64,000 bases of DNA from Erysipelotrichaceae bacterium (GCA_017533785.1 JAFWII010000004.1:1-64000); one strand, 5' to 3'; counted from the stretch's first letter, positions 26,414 through 35,076 are shown. Numbers and translations: made by a program. The notes: generated by a model not told the origin, from the sequence alone.

Positions 26414-26968
26414 TTATTTCTTCTTAAACTCTCTGTAAAGCTTTGCGATCAATTGCAGAGTTTTTTCTTCGCCGTTATCCGCAAGATACTTGAGCAGTTC
26501 AGAAGTACGTGCTGAATCCTCCGGATTCATGAGAAAACGTTCTTCGCTTTTCTGGAAGAATTCATAGGGGGAAGACTCTGTATAAGAATCTCCGGAATAA
26601 TTCTTGGATGCGGAAATACGGTCGAGTACCGATTCCAGAAAATAGTTCTCCGGCATCTTGTATACGACAATGCCTTTGCCCGGCAGGCCCTGATCGACCC
26701 AGTACAGCCAGTGATGCTTGTTATGTGCCTTATGGTGAAGCCAGGCTTCAGAAAAGCCTTTATCCATCTTTTCCGGTCCGATCGGCGAGCGTTTTCCTTC
26801 CTGATAGTATTTCACGCCGGCAAAGAATTCCGTCGGTGAATACTTGGAAAGATCATGTAATAAGCCCTGACGGATCATACCGCAGCGGAAGCAGTATTTC
26901 ATCACCAGCATCTTATGCTTATTGATCGTTTTTAAATGACCGAAAAAGTTATGGATCGTCTTAGACAT
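26414..26968 (-). CDS. DUF5662 family protein (HD-like motifs)
   Basis: This 184-residue protein matches the DUF5662 family by its histidine-rich motifs: GLLHDLSKYSPTEF (about 35-48), AWLHHKAHNKHHW (about 73-85) and a later LDRISASK. The HD and HH pairs look like a metal-binding helical fold related to HD phosphohydrolases, but no activity is established. The ATG at 26968 is preferred over the one at 26974, because TG-C-TATAAT (26984-26976) ends 7 nt before it and only 1 nt before the other. It is divergent from nusB. Confidence 0.82.
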   Translation of the reverse strand: MSKTIHNFFGHLKTINKHKMLVMKYCFRCGMIRQGLLHDLSKYSPTEFFAGVKYYQEGKRSPIGPEKMDKGFSEAWLHHKAHNKHHWLYWVDQGLPGKGIVVYKMPENYFLESVLDRISASKNYSGDSYTESSPYEFFQKSEERFLMNPEDSARTSELLKYLADNGEEKTLQLIAKLYREFKKK

Positions 26969-26975
26969 ATTCATT

Positions 26976-26984
26976 ATTATAGCA
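26976..26984 (-). promoter_or_regulatory. Extended -10 of the DUF5662 gene (leaderless)
   Basis: TG-C-TATAAT on the minus strand ends 7 nt before the ATG at 26968. It lies back to back with the nusB promoter. Confidence 0.6.
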
Positions 26985-27002
26985 CTTCAATTCTTTGGAA
27001 TA

Positions 27003-27011
27003 TGCTAGAAT
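27003..27011 (+). promoter_or_regulatory. Extended -10 of the nusB operon (leaderless)
   Basis: TG-C-TAGAAT ends 6 nt before the nusB ATG at 27018. It is the only promoter seen before a seven-gene operon of 7.1 kb. Confidence 0.6.
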
Positions 27012-27017
27012 AATGTC

Positions 27018-27392
27018 ATGACAAGACATGAAATGAGAGAAAAGATCGTCTTTGCTTTATACCGTCATTTGCTCCTGAACCGGGATCTTTTTGCCGAGAT
27101 CGAAGAGTTCGATGAAGAGGAAAGCGAAGAGAAAGAATATGCCGCTGAGATCCTGAGAGATATCAGCGAAAACGAAGGCTCTTATATCGAGGAGATCAGC
27201 AATTATCTTCCGAACTGGAGTTTCGAAAGAGAAAACTATGTGGAACAGGCGCTTCTGCTTGCTGCCGTTTCCGAATTGAAGCTACAGAAAACAGACAAGG
27301 CGGTCGTTCTTAATGAAGCCGTCGAGATCGCCAAAAAATTCTGTGACGAAGACAGTTATCGTTATATCAACGGTGTTCTGGATAAAATATGA
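27018..27392 (+). CDS. nusB: Transcription antitermination factor NusB
   Basis: NusB binds boxA RNA with S10 and supports antitermination on rRNA operons. The 124-residue, helical protein has the family ends: TRHEMREKIVFALYR at the start, AVVLNEAVEIAKKF and YRYINGVLDKI at the end. It is slightly short for the family. It opens the operon nusB-xseA-xseB-ispA-dxs-recN-xer; the next gene overlaps it by ATGA. Confidence 0.92.
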   Translation: MTRHEMREKIVFALYRHLLLNRDLFAEIEEFDEEESEEKEYAAEILRDISENEGSYIEEISNYLPNWSFERENYVEQALLLAAVSELKLQKTDKAVVLNEAVEIAKKFCDEDSYRYINGVLDKI

Positions 27393-28708
27393 ATCTCACT
27401 GTAAGTACACTGGTCAGATATCTTAAGAACCGTCTGGATTCTGACCGTTACCTTCAGAACATCCTCGTAGAAGGGGAGATTTCGAATTTCCGCCATTATC
27501 AAAGCGGATATATTTATTTTACCCTCAAAGACAATAAGGCTGCGATCAGCTGCATGATGTTCCCACGTGATGCTTACGCTCTCCGGTTTGCCCCCAAAGA
27601 CGGAGATCAGGTGCTTGTTAAAGGTGACGTCTCAGTCTATGAAGCGAGCGGCCAACTACAGTTATATGTTAAACAGATGAAGCCGAACGGACTCGGTGAC
27701 CTTTATCTTCAGTACGAAGAGTTAAAGAGAAAACTGGCAGCCGCTGGCTTTTTTGATGAATCACATAAAAAGGAGCGAACGGAGTTTCCTTTCCGTATTG
27801 CGGTCCTTGTCGGTGATAAATCCGCAGCCATGTCGGATATCAAGACCTGCTTTGCCAGACGCTGGCCGGTCGCGGATGTAGACTATTACCCCGTTCTCGT
27901 ACAGGGAAAAGATGCTGCAGCCGATATCGTAAGTATGCTGCTTAAAGTCGATCAGATGGGTTACGATGCCGTGATCCTGGCAAGAGGCGGCGGTTCCTTT
28001 GAAGATCTGTTTGCATTCAACGATGAAGCGCTGGTAAAAACGATCTACCATCTGAATACTTTTATCATCACCGGCATTGGTCACGAGCAGGATTATACGC
28101 TTTCTGATTTTGCAGCCGATCTGCGAGCTCCGACACCGACTGCTGCAGTCGAATTACTGACTCCTCAGATCATTGATGTATTCGCGAGGATCGCCGACCT
28201 GAACATGCATGCCGAAAGCGGCCTTCGCGCAAAGATCAACGATGCCGCCAAACGATTGAAGGATCTTGAAGGATCACCGTATTTCCGTGAGCCCGGAAAG
28301 CTGACAGAGCGGTCTCTGAGGCGGTTAGAGTTTTTAGAAACAAAGTTATATAATACTAATAAGCGGTACAGTCTGCTTCAGCAGGATATCGACAGCCGTA
28401 AACTGCGCATGCAGAAAGCGCTGATGTACCGTATTCGTGAAAACAGTACGAAACTTGATAATTATATTTATACGCTCTCTTCGCTGACAAACCAGAAATT
28501 CAAAAACGAGAGAGTACGTTTAAAAAGGCTTGAAGTCCTGCTGAAAGCGTATTCTTCAGAGAATATCCTCGAGAAGGGATATGCGCTGGTCTTTCAACAG
28601 GAAAAGCTCATTAAAAGTATTGAAGACGTAGATCCAAAACAGAATATCCGGGTTCGTATGAAAGACGGCACCCTTGACGCAAAGATAGAGGAGGTACTCC
28701 ATGACTAA
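27389..28708 (+). CDS. xseA: Exodeoxyribonuclease VII large subunit
   Basis: XseA is the catalytic subunit of exonuclease VII, which degrades single-stranded DNA from both ends. The 439-residue protein has an N-terminal OB fold (TVSTLVRYLKNRLDSD, ILVEGEISNFR), the catalytic domain with ARGGGSFEDL, ITGIGHEQDYTLSDFAADLRAPTPTAA, and a long coiled-coil C-terminal region. The xseB gene follows with an 8-nt overlap. Confidence 0.96.
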   Translation: MNLTVSTLVRYLKNRLDSDRYLQNILVEGEISNFRHYQSGYIYFTLKDNKAAISCMMFPRDAYALRFAPKDGDQVLVKGDVSVYEASGQLQLYVKQMKPNGLGDLYLQYEELKRKLAAAGFFDESHKKERTEFPFRIAVLVGDKSAAMSDIKTCFARRWPVADVDYYPVLVQGKDAAADIVSMLLKVDQMGYDAVILARGGGSFEDLFAFNDEALVKTIYHLNTFIITGIGHEQDYTLSDFAADLRAPTPTAAVELLTPQIIDVFARIADLNMHAESGLRAKINDAAKRLKDLEGSPYFREPGKLTERSLRRLEFLETKLYNTNKRYSLLQQDIDSRKLRMQKALMYRIRENSTKLDNYIYTLSSLTNQKFKNERVRLKRLEVLLKAYSSENILEKGYALVFQQEKLIKSIEDVDPKQNIRVRMKDGTLDAKIEEVLHD

Positions 28709-28898
28709 AGGCAGCTTTGAAAAACAGATGAAACGGCTCGAAGAGATCGTTCGTCTGCTTGAAGACGATACGACAGATCTTGATGAAGGAATCGCCCTCT
28801 ATGAAGAAGGACTGAAACTTACACAGGCTCTGCATAAGCAGCTGACTGTTTTTGAAGAGAAGATAGACTCACTGCAGAAGAAAGAGGAGACCGAATGA
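28701..28898 (+). CDS. xseB: Exodeoxyribonuclease VII small subunit
   Basis: The 65-residue helical protein matches XseB: FEKQMKRLEEIVRLLE, then DLDEGIALYEEGLKL. It binds the coiled coil of XseA. GGAGG lies 4-8 nt before its ATG inside xseA, and it overlaps ispA by ATGA. Confidence 0.95.
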   Translation: MTKGSFEKQMKRLEEIVRLLEDDTTDLDEGIALYEEGLKLTQALHKQLTVFEEKIDSLQKKEETE

Positions 28899-29719
28899 CA
28901 TTCGAGGAATACTTGGAACAGGCTTTCAGCAATATGCGTGACAACAAGCTGACGGAAGCAATGAAATACGCGCTTCTCGGAGGCAAGCATTTTCGTCCGG
29001 CCCTGATCTTTGCGGTCACAGACGGTTTCAACATTGAAAGGGAAGAGGCATATCCCGCCGCTCTTGCGCTTGAAATGGTGCATTCCTATTCTCTGATTCA
29101 TGATGATCTTCCGTGCATGGACAACGATGATCTCCGCCGCGGGAAGCCGACTGTCCATAAAGCCTTTGGGGAAGATATCGCTGTATTGGCCGGGGACGCT
29201 CTGCTTACACATGCCTTTAACGTCATCAGCGAAGCGGATTATGACGATCATACAAAAGTCCGCATGATCCAGGAACTATCAAATCTCGCCGGACTCGGCG
29301 GTATGGTCCACGGACAGTATCTGGACATGTTCTATACCGGCAAGGATATCAATGAGGCGATTCTTGATGAGATCGAAGACTATAAGACAGGCGGCCTTTT
29401 TGAATGTGCTCTGGTCTTTGGTATGCTGCTGGGTAACGATGAGGAGAATCTCGCGTTCTATGCATCAATGGCCCTGAAGATCGGCCGTGTCTTCCAGCTG
29501 CAGGATGACCTCTTTGAGATCACCAAGACCGAGGAAGAGTTAGGAAAGAACGCTTCCGATGTGGATAACGACAAAGCTTCCGCACTTTCCGTCTATACCA
29601 AAGAGGAATTGGAAGAACGCATCGCCAATCTGTTCAAAGAAATGTTCGAACAGCTTGACTATGCCAAATTCAACACCAATGAACTTCGCAAGATCATCGA
29701 AAACATGAGGGACAGGTAA
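28895..29719 (+). CDS. ispA: Polyprenyl (farnesyl/geranyl) diphosphate synthase
   Basis: This 274-residue prenyl transferase should condense IPP with allylic diphosphates to make farnesyl or geranyl diphosphate. It has both aspartate-rich metal motifs: DDLPCMDNDD (about 70-79) with following LRRGKPTVH, and LQDDLFEI (about 204-211). It is followed by dxs, which supplies the precursor pathway, so the two fit together metabolically. Chain length cannot be fixed from the residues before the first motif with certainty. Confidence 0.93.
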   Translation: MTFEEYLEQAFSNMRDNKLTEAMKYALLGGKHFRPALIFAVTDGFNIEREEAYPAALALEMVHSYSLIHDDLPCMDNDDLRRGKPTVHKAFGEDIAVLAGDALLTHAFNVISEADYDDHTKVRMIQELSNLAGLGGMVHGQYLDMFYTGKDINEAILDEIEDYKTGGLFECALVFGMLLGNDEENLAFYASMALKIGRVFQLQDDLFEITKTEEELGKNASDVDNDKASALSVYTKEELEERIANLFKEMFEQLDYAKFNTNELRKIIENMRDR

Positions 29720-29720
29720 T

Positions 29721-31580
29721 ATGGATCTACGGGAAATCAAAGATCCTTCATTTCTTAAGGGAATGAAGACTTCCGAGCTTAATCAGCTCGCAAAGGAAAT
29801 CCGCCAGTTCATTATCGAAAACGTTTCTCATACCGGCGGACATCTCTCCAGCAACCTTGGCGTCGTGGAACTGACCATCGCGCTTCATTATGTTTTCAAC
29901 GCGCCGGAAGACAAGATCTTTTTTGATGTCGGCCATCAGTGTTATACACATAAGATACTTACCGGTAGGGCTTCCGAGTTTTCGACTTTGCGCAAATACA
30001 AAGGCATTTCCGGTTTCCAGAAACGAAAAGAGAGCGATTACGACTGTTTCGAGGCGGGACACTCGTCTACATCACTTTCCGCCGCGCTGGGTATGGCAGT
30101 CGCACGTGACCTTGATTACAAGGATTATGAGATCGTTCCCGTGATCGGAGACGGTGCACTTTTATCCGGTATGTCTTTTGAGGCATTAAATCAGATCGGC
30201 TATGAGAAGCGCAGAATGATCATTATTTTCAACGATAATAAAATGTCTATCAGCGGTAATGTCGGTGCTCTTTCGAAGAGTTTTGGGCGTTTACGCAGCT
30301 CTAAAGGCTATACCAACCTGAAGGGCGACGTCAAAAACTATCTGCGCAGTCAGAAATACGGTGAAGCACTGATTGCCGGTATTCATAACTTTAAGGATGG
30401 AATCAAGCATCAGGTGATCGATTCCGGCATCTTCAAGGAATTCAACCTAGAATACTACGGTCCGATCGACGGACACAACATCGCCGAGATGATCCGCGTA
30501 CTGGAGACTGCGAAAAAAGAAGACGGGCCCTGTGTGATCCATATGGTTACAACAAAAGGAAAGGGATACCAGTTCGCAGAAAACGATGTCACCGGTAAGT
30601 GGCACGGCGTAGGACCTTTCAATAAAAACGATGGCAGGATGCTCAGCTCAACTCCGCAGGGTTATGCCAGCGGCTCGGAGATCGTTGCCAGAAAGATCGA
30701 AGAGATGATGATCGCAAACGAGGATATTGTCGCGATCACGCCGGCAATGAAACAGGGTTCTGCGCTCGAACATGTTTTTGCCCATTACCCGGAAAGAAGT
30801 TTTGACTGCGGCATTGCAGAAGAACATGCAATGACTTTTGCAGCCGGTCTGGCGCTCAATGGCAAACATCCTTTCCTGGCGATCTACTCGACTTTCATGC
30901 AGAGAGCCTACGATCAGCTCAACCACGATATCTGCCGTATGGATCTTCCGCTTGTACTGGGGATCGACCGTGCAGGTCTGGTTGGAGCCGATGGGGAAAC
31001 ACATCACGGCGTATTTGACGTTGGACTGATGGAGCCGCTGCCGAACATCATCATCGCGCAGGGTAAAGATGCACCGGAAATGCGCGCGCTACTGGAATAT
31101 GCATTTACGCAAAAGCATCCTTTTGCTCTCCGCTTTGCCCGCCAGACAGTCGCGATCGAACCGGATGAAAACAGAAAGATCACATCGACCGACTGGGAGT
31201 ATCTCGTGAAATGCGAGAACCCGGACGCCGTTATCCTTTCCTATGGTTTTGACGTTAAAAAGATCTCCCAGACCGTTAAAGATAACAATCTGAATTATTC
31301 TGTCGTCAACTGCCGCTTCCTGAAACCGTTTGATGAGAAGATCCTGAACGAAGTATTAGAAGGGGAAGCGCCTGTTTATATCTATGAATGTGATATGCAT
31401 AAGGGAGGATTCGGAGTCAATATCCTCGATTACGCAAACAGCATAGGGATCTGCAAAAAGATCGTCACAACCGGCATTCCGGACCAATACGTCGAACAGG
31501 GATCCACATCGCAGCTTAGAGAACAGCTGTCGCTGGATCTGCCTGCATTCTTCCGAAAGATCGAAGAAGATAAGAAATGA
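29721..31580 (+). CDS. dxs: 1-deoxy-D-xylulose-5-phosphate synthase
   Basis: Dxs condenses pyruvate and glyceraldehyde 3-phosphate to DXP, the first step of the MEP isoprenoid pathway. The 619-residue thiamine-diphosphate enzyme shows HTGGHLSSNLGVVELTIALH at residues 37-56, the cofactor motif VIGDGALLSG...NDNKMSISGNVGALS, and the central domain DRAGLVGADGETHHGVFD. It starts 1 nt after ispA and overlaps recN by 4 nt. In Bacillus tlyA and ahrC lie between dxs and recN; both are missing here. Confidence 0.96.
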   Translation: MDLREIKDPSFLKGMKTSELNQLAKEIRQFIIENVSHTGGHLSSNLGVVELTIALHYVFNAPEDKIFFDVGHQCYTHKILTGRASEFSTLRKYKGISGFQKRKESDYDCFEAGHSSTSLSAALGMAVARDLDYKDYEIVPVIGDGALLSGMSFEALNQIGYEKRRMIIIFNDNKMSISGNVGALSKSFGRLRSSKGYTNLKGDVKNYLRSQKYGEALIAGIHNFKDGIKHQVIDSGIFKEFNLEYYGPIDGHNIAEMIRVLETAKKEDGPCVIHMVTTKGKGYQFAENDVTGKWHGVGPFNKNDGRMLSSTPQGYASGSEIVARKIEEMMIANEDIVAITPAMKQGSALEHVFAHYPERSFDCGIAEEHAMTFAAGLALNGKHPFLAIYSTFMQRAYDQLNHDICRMDLPLVLGIDRAGLVGADGETHHGVFDVGLMEPLPNIIIAQGKDAPEMRALLEYAFTQKHPFALRFARQTVAIEPDENRKITSTDWEYLVKCENPDAVILSYGFDVKKISQTVKDNNLNYSVVNCRFLKPFDEKILNEVLEGEAPVYIYECDMHKGGFGVNILDYANSIGICKKIVTTGIPDQYVEQGSTSQLREQLSLDLPAFFRKIEEDKK

Positions 31581-33229
31581 TCAAAAACCTGACGATTAAG
31601 AATTACGCCATCATCGAAAATCTGTCGCTGGATTTCAACGACCGTTTTGAAGTGTTTACAGGTGAGACCGGCGCCGGAAAATCGATCATCATCGGCGCTT
31701 TGAGCTATCTGTGCGGCGGAAGGGCAGACAGTTCGATCGTTGCCAGGGGAAAAGATAAATGCATCATCGAAGGTGTGTTTTCTGTGTCTGAGCACATGCG
31801 CTCCTGTCTTGAGGAAGCGGATATCGATTATGAAGACGAGCTGATCGTACGCCGGGTCATCTCTGCCGAGAACCGTTCTTCGATCCGTGTCAACGAGAGA
31901 AATGTGACTCTCGGTTTCCTGCAGGAACTGTTCAGCGGAGAGATCGATATTCATTCTCAGCACGATAATCAGTATCTTCTGAAAAAGCAGCATCATCTCG
32001 AACTGCTGGACAATTATGCCGGGCTTGCGGAAGAGAAGGGGAAATACCGAGAAATCTACCGTGATCTGCGCAAGACTGAAGAGGAATACCACCAGCTGCT
32101 CAACAGTCAATATGACGAACGGGAACTTGATTTCCTTAAGTTCTCTTTAGACGAGCTGACGAAGGCAAATCTTCAGCCGGGCGAAGAAGAAGAACTGAAG
32201 AAAAAGGAAAAACGCTATAAGGATTTCGAGAAGATCTCGGCAAACCTTACGAAAGCGATCGATCTGTATGATCAGAGCGAAGGCATCGATGAAAAATTCT
32301 ACGAACTTGCTCATCTGCTTGGAAACGAAGACGAAGAGTTGCGGGAGATCAGCCAGAATCTGAATGACCTTTACTACTCGCTTCAGGATCAGATCGAACA
32401 TCTCAAACAGATCTATTCTCATATGGACCGTGACGAGATCGACATAGATGCTGTTCAGGAACGGATCTATCATCTGCAGCGTCTTAAACGGAAATACAGT
32501 CTGGACGAAGAAGGGCTGATCGCTCATATCAGCGAACTCGAAGAAAAGATCCGGGCATACGAAAACAAAGAGGAATTTGTCGCTCAGTTCGAAAAGAAAC
32601 TGTCTGAAAAGCGCAAGAAAGCCATGGGTATGGCTGAAAGCATCAGCAGCCAGAGAAAGATCTCCGCACTGGCTCTGGAAAGAACGATCGAGAAGGAAGT
32701 CGGCGATCTGATGCTGCCGAACGTGAGTTTTAAAGTCGATTTCCAGGACAAAACAGACCTTGATGCTAATGGCAAAGATGAAGTAGAGTTCCTGATCTCA
32801 CTGAACAAAGGCGAACAGCTGAAGCCTCTCGTAAAAGTCGCCAGCGGCGGCGAATTATCACGCCTGATGATCGGACTGAAGAAGATCTTTATCCGTCTCA
32901 GTCCGGTAAACTTACTTGTGCTGGATGAGATAGATACGGGAATCAGCGGTATTACCGCCGATGCGGTAGGATATAAGATCGCCCAGATAGCCGATCAGCT
33001 TCAGGTCATCGCGATCACGCATCTTGCACAGGTCGCTGCCTACGGAGATGATCATTTCTACATCTATAAAGAAGATGATTCCGTGAGCACACATACTCAC
33101 GTGGATGAACTTGACCGAACCCAGAGGATCCGGGAACTGGCAAGGATCACGTCTTCTTCCGTCAGCGAGGCATCTTTGAAAGCCGCAGAAGAATTGCTGG
33201 ATACAGCACAGAAGAAGAAAACAGCATGA
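31577..33229 (+). CDS. recN: DNA repair protein RecN
   Basis: RecN is an SMC-like ATPase that gathers at double-strand breaks. The 550-residue protein has Walker A GETGAGKSIIIGAL (about 31-44), two long coiled-coil stretches (about 150-340), the signature VASGGELSRLMIGLK (about 417-431) and Walker B LLVLDEIDTGISG. It overlaps dxs and xer by 4 nt each, which ties it to both by translational coupling. Confidence 0.96.
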   Translation: MIKNLTIKNYAIIENLSLDFNDRFEVFTGETGAGKSIIIGALSYLCGGRADSSIVARGKDKCIIEGVFSVSEHMRSCLEEADIDYEDELIVRRVISAENRSSIRVNERNVTLGFLQELFSGEIDIHSQHDNQYLLKKQHHLELLDNYAGLAEEKGKYREIYRDLRKTEEEYHQLLNSQYDERELDFLKFSLDELTKANLQPGEEEELKKKEKRYKDFEKISANLTKAIDLYDQSEGIDEKFYELAHLLGNEDEELREISQNLNDLYYSLQDQIEHLKQIYSHMDRDEIDIDAVQERIYHLQRLKRKYSLDEEGLIAHISELEEKIRAYENKEEFVAQFEKKLSEKRKKAMGMAESISSQRKISALALERTIEKEVGDLMLPNVSFKVDFQDKTDLDANGKDEVEFLISLNKGEQLKPLVKVASGGELSRLMIGLKKIFIRLSPVNLLVLDEIDTGISGITADAVGYKIAQIADQLQVIAITHLAQVAAYGDDHFYIYKEDDSVSTHTHVDELDRTQRIRELARITSSSVSEASLKAAEELLDTAQKKKTA

Positions 33230-34137
33230 AGATCGAAGACGCGGTGCGCGAGTATAACATACAGATCGAGATCATCGATGGAAAATCTCCGCAGACGGTT
33301 AAAAGTTATCTGAATGATCTGATGAAGTACTGCGACTTTTTGAAAGATAAAGGAATCGAGGAGATCGATAAAGTCGACACTCAGACGGTCGAAGATTTTA
33401 TTTATTCCCTCGAAGACGAATACGCATCCAACAGCCTGAACCGAACGAAAGTCACGATCCGGAATTTTCATCGTTTCCTCAATTTCCGTTACGATATGAA
33501 GGACCCTACCGTGAATCTTCATGTTGCGAAAGGGGAGAAGCGTCTTCCTGTCTATGCAACCTCTGCCGAAATCGAAGCATTGATGGGGACCTTCAATGAT
33601 GAGGAACCCGAAGATCTGCTCGGTCATACTGTCCTCGAAACGATCTACGGACTAGGTCTGCGGGTAAGCGAATGTTGCGGACTGCTCCTTAACCAGGTGA
33701 ATCTTGATGACCGGTTCGTAAAGATTCTTGGAAAGGGGAATAAGGAAAGGATCATCCCGATCCCGGATAAGACCGCTTATTATATGCGCGAATACTTTAC
33801 CAGAGTTCGACCGCTGTTTCAGAAACGAAATAATCGACATTTCTTCATTAATAAATTCGGAAGGAACATCTATCCGGTCTACGTGGAGAATACGCTCAAC
33901 GAGCACGCGAATGCCGCCGGGATCAAAAAACATCTCTCTCCGCATAAGCTTCGTCATTCCTACGCAACGCATCTGCTGGAAGGGGGAGCCGATCTCCGCG
34001 TCATCCAGGAACTGCTTGGACACAGCGATATATCCACGACCGAGATTTATACCCATGTAGCGAATTCCCATTTAAAATCTGCATATAATCAATTCTTCCC
34101 ATTAGCAAACTCAGCTATTGACAAAAAAGAGAAATGA
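33226..34137 (+). CDS. Tyrosine recombinase XerC/XerD family
   Basis: Xer recombinases resolve chromosome dimers at dif. The 303-residue protein has an N-terminal SAM-like core-binding domain (about 1-100) and a catalytic domain with arginine in GLGLRVSECCGLLL (about 146), HKLRHSYATHLL (histidine about 241, arginine about 244), GHSDISTT and the nucleophilic tyrosine in EIYTHV (about 276). Its place at the end of the nusB-recN operon suggests a housekeeping Xer, not a mobile integrase. No dif-like site was noticed. A full padR promoter lies inside its last codons. Confidence 0.9.
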   Translation: MKIEDAVREYNIQIEIIDGKSPQTVKSYLNDLMKYCDFLKDKGIEEIDKVDTQTVEDFIYSLEDEYASNSLNRTKVTIRNFHRFLNFRYDMKDPTVNLHVAKGEKRLPVYATSAEIEALMGTFNDEEPEDLLGHTVLETIYGLGLRVSECCGLLLNQVNLDDRFVKILGKGNKERIIPIPDKTAYYMREYFTRVRPLFQKRNNRHFFINKFGRNIYPVYVENTLNEHANAAGIKKHLSPHKLRHSYATHLLEGGADLRVIQELLGHSDISTTEIYTHVANSHLKSAYNQFFPLANSAIDKKEK

Positions 34138-34146
34138 TCTTAATAT
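34118..34146 (+). promoter_or_regulatory. padR promoter inside the end of the xer gene
   Basis: TTGACA (34118-34123) and TAATAT (34141-34146) are separated by exactly 17 bp. The transcript start would be near 34153. Two copies of CGATATT follow at 34156-34162 and 34169-34175, 13 bp apart, and could be a regulator's binding site. Confidence 0.65.
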
Positions 34147-34196
34147 ATCATTGTACGATATTAGTAATCGATATTTTAAAGAGGTAGGGTAGAGTT

Positions 34197-34547
34197 ATGC
34201 CGAAGAAATCATTAGAATCCTTAACTGAACCAATGTTCTATGTACTGATGGCTTTCCGCAGCGGTCCGAAATGCGGTATTGAGATCGCCGGTCTGGTTGA
34301 AAAACAGACAGAAGGCAGAATCAAGATCGGTCCGGCAACACTCTATACCGTTCTTGGCAAGTTCCTGGAAGTGGAGTACCTTGAAGAGATCGACAAAGAT
34401 CAGCCCGGCCGGAAGAGGACCTACCAGATCACCAGAAAAGGGCTGGAAGCTTACAGCGCCGAGATCAAACGCCTTCGCTACTGTCTGCACGATGCCAAGA
34501 TCGTTGAAACTGAAAAAGCAAAAGAGCAGCAGGAAAAGAAGTCTTAA
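34197..34547 (+). CDS. PadR family transcriptional regulator
   Basis: This 116-residue protein is a PadR-type winged-helix regulator: SLTEPMFYVLMAF (helix 1), GPATLYTVLGKFLEVEYLEEI (recognition helix and wing) and GRKRTYQITRKGLEAY, then a C-terminal helix for dimerisation. PadR proteins usually repress detoxification or transporter genes and often themselves. It has its own consensus promoter and terminator, and no obvious target gene is adjacent on the same strand. GGTAGGG about 8 nt before the ATG is the likely Shine-Dalgarno. Confidence 0.9.
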   Translation: MPKKSLESLTEPMFYVLMAFRSGPKCGIEIAGLVEKQTEGRIKIGPATLYTVLGKFLEVEYLEEIDKDQPGRKRTYQITRKGLEAYSAEIKRLRYCLHDAKIVETEKAKEQQEKKS

Positions 34548-34595
34548 GAGAACAGTTCTTTTATATCTGTCTCTTTAATAATCACTTATATAAAG

Positions 34596-34620
34596 AAACA
34601 GGGGATAACCCTGTTTTTAT
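34596..34620 (+). terminator. Terminator after padR
   Basis: AAACAGGG (34596-34603) pairs with CCCTGTTT (34609-34616) around GATAA, followed by a T-run. Confidence 0.85.
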
Positions 34621-34648
34621 TTGCCCAAAAATCAAAATGTAATATTTG

Positions 34649-34713
34649 TATAATATACATTATGCGAAATATAGGGTATAAAAGAAGCAATCCCGGAGGA
34701 TTGCCTTTTTATT
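34649..34713 (+). other. Possible small transcription unit (short RNA or 23-residue peptide)
   Basis: TATAAT at 34649-34654 lies 7 nt before an ATG at 34662, and a hairpin with a T-run follows at 34687-34713. The transcript would be about 50 nt. The frame from the ATG runs 23 codons to a TGA at 34731-34733, beyond the hairpin. The -10 sits in a dyad, AATGTA (34636-34641) and TACATT (34656-34661). There is no good -35, so the unit is tentative. Confidence 0.3.
34687..34710. terminator. Bidirectional terminator next to the HU gene
   Basis: GCAATCC (34687-34693) pairs with GGATTGC (34698-34704) around CGGA. The minus strand continues with TTCTTTT, serving the HU gene; the plus strand continues CTTTTTATTT. 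Confidence 0.85.
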
Positions 34714-34719
34714 TAAGAA

Positions 34720-35010
34720 TTAGTTGTTCTTGATCGCGTCTTTTAACAGTCTGGAAGCTTTGAAAGCCGGAGACTTGGAAGCTGCGATCTCGATCTTTTC
34801 CTTGGTGATCGGATTGATTCCGTTGCGTGCGTTTCTTTCCTTGACTTCGAACTTGCCGAAACCGAAGATATCAACTGCACCGCCATCGATCAGAGTTTCG
34901 ATGATGGTCTTGAATGTAACATCAACTAACTCATTTGCTGCTTTCTTTGTGATGCCTGTTTTTTCGGCAACAGCATCGGCTAATGCCTTTTTATTTAAAT
35001 CTTTTGACAT
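34720..35010 (-). CDS. hup: DNA-binding protein HU
   Basis: HU is the main nucleoid protein and bends DNA. The 96-residue protein starts NKKALADAVAEKTGITKKAA and carries GFGKFEVKERNARNGINP with the tip proline, followed by AASKSPAFKASRLLKDAI. GAGGAGG lies 7 nt before the ATG, and the gene has its own promoter and terminator, as is usual for an abundant protein. Confidence 0.96.
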   Translation of the reverse strand: MSKDLNKKALADAVAEKTGITKKAANELVDVTFKTIIETLIDGGAVDIFGFGKFEVKERNARNGINPITKEKIEIAASKSPAFKASRLLKDAIKNN

Positions 35011-35047
35011 GTTTTTTCCTCCTCATAATTTAACGTGCGTCTTTTCT

Positions 35048-35076
35048 ATTATAGCCATTTTACCTATCCGGTTCAA
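35048..35076 (-). promoter_or_regulatory. HU gene promoter
   Basis: On the minus strand TTGAAC (35076-35071) precedes TATAAT (35053-35048) by 17 bp. The leader of about 30 nt contains the strong Shine-Dalgarno. Confidence 0.7.
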
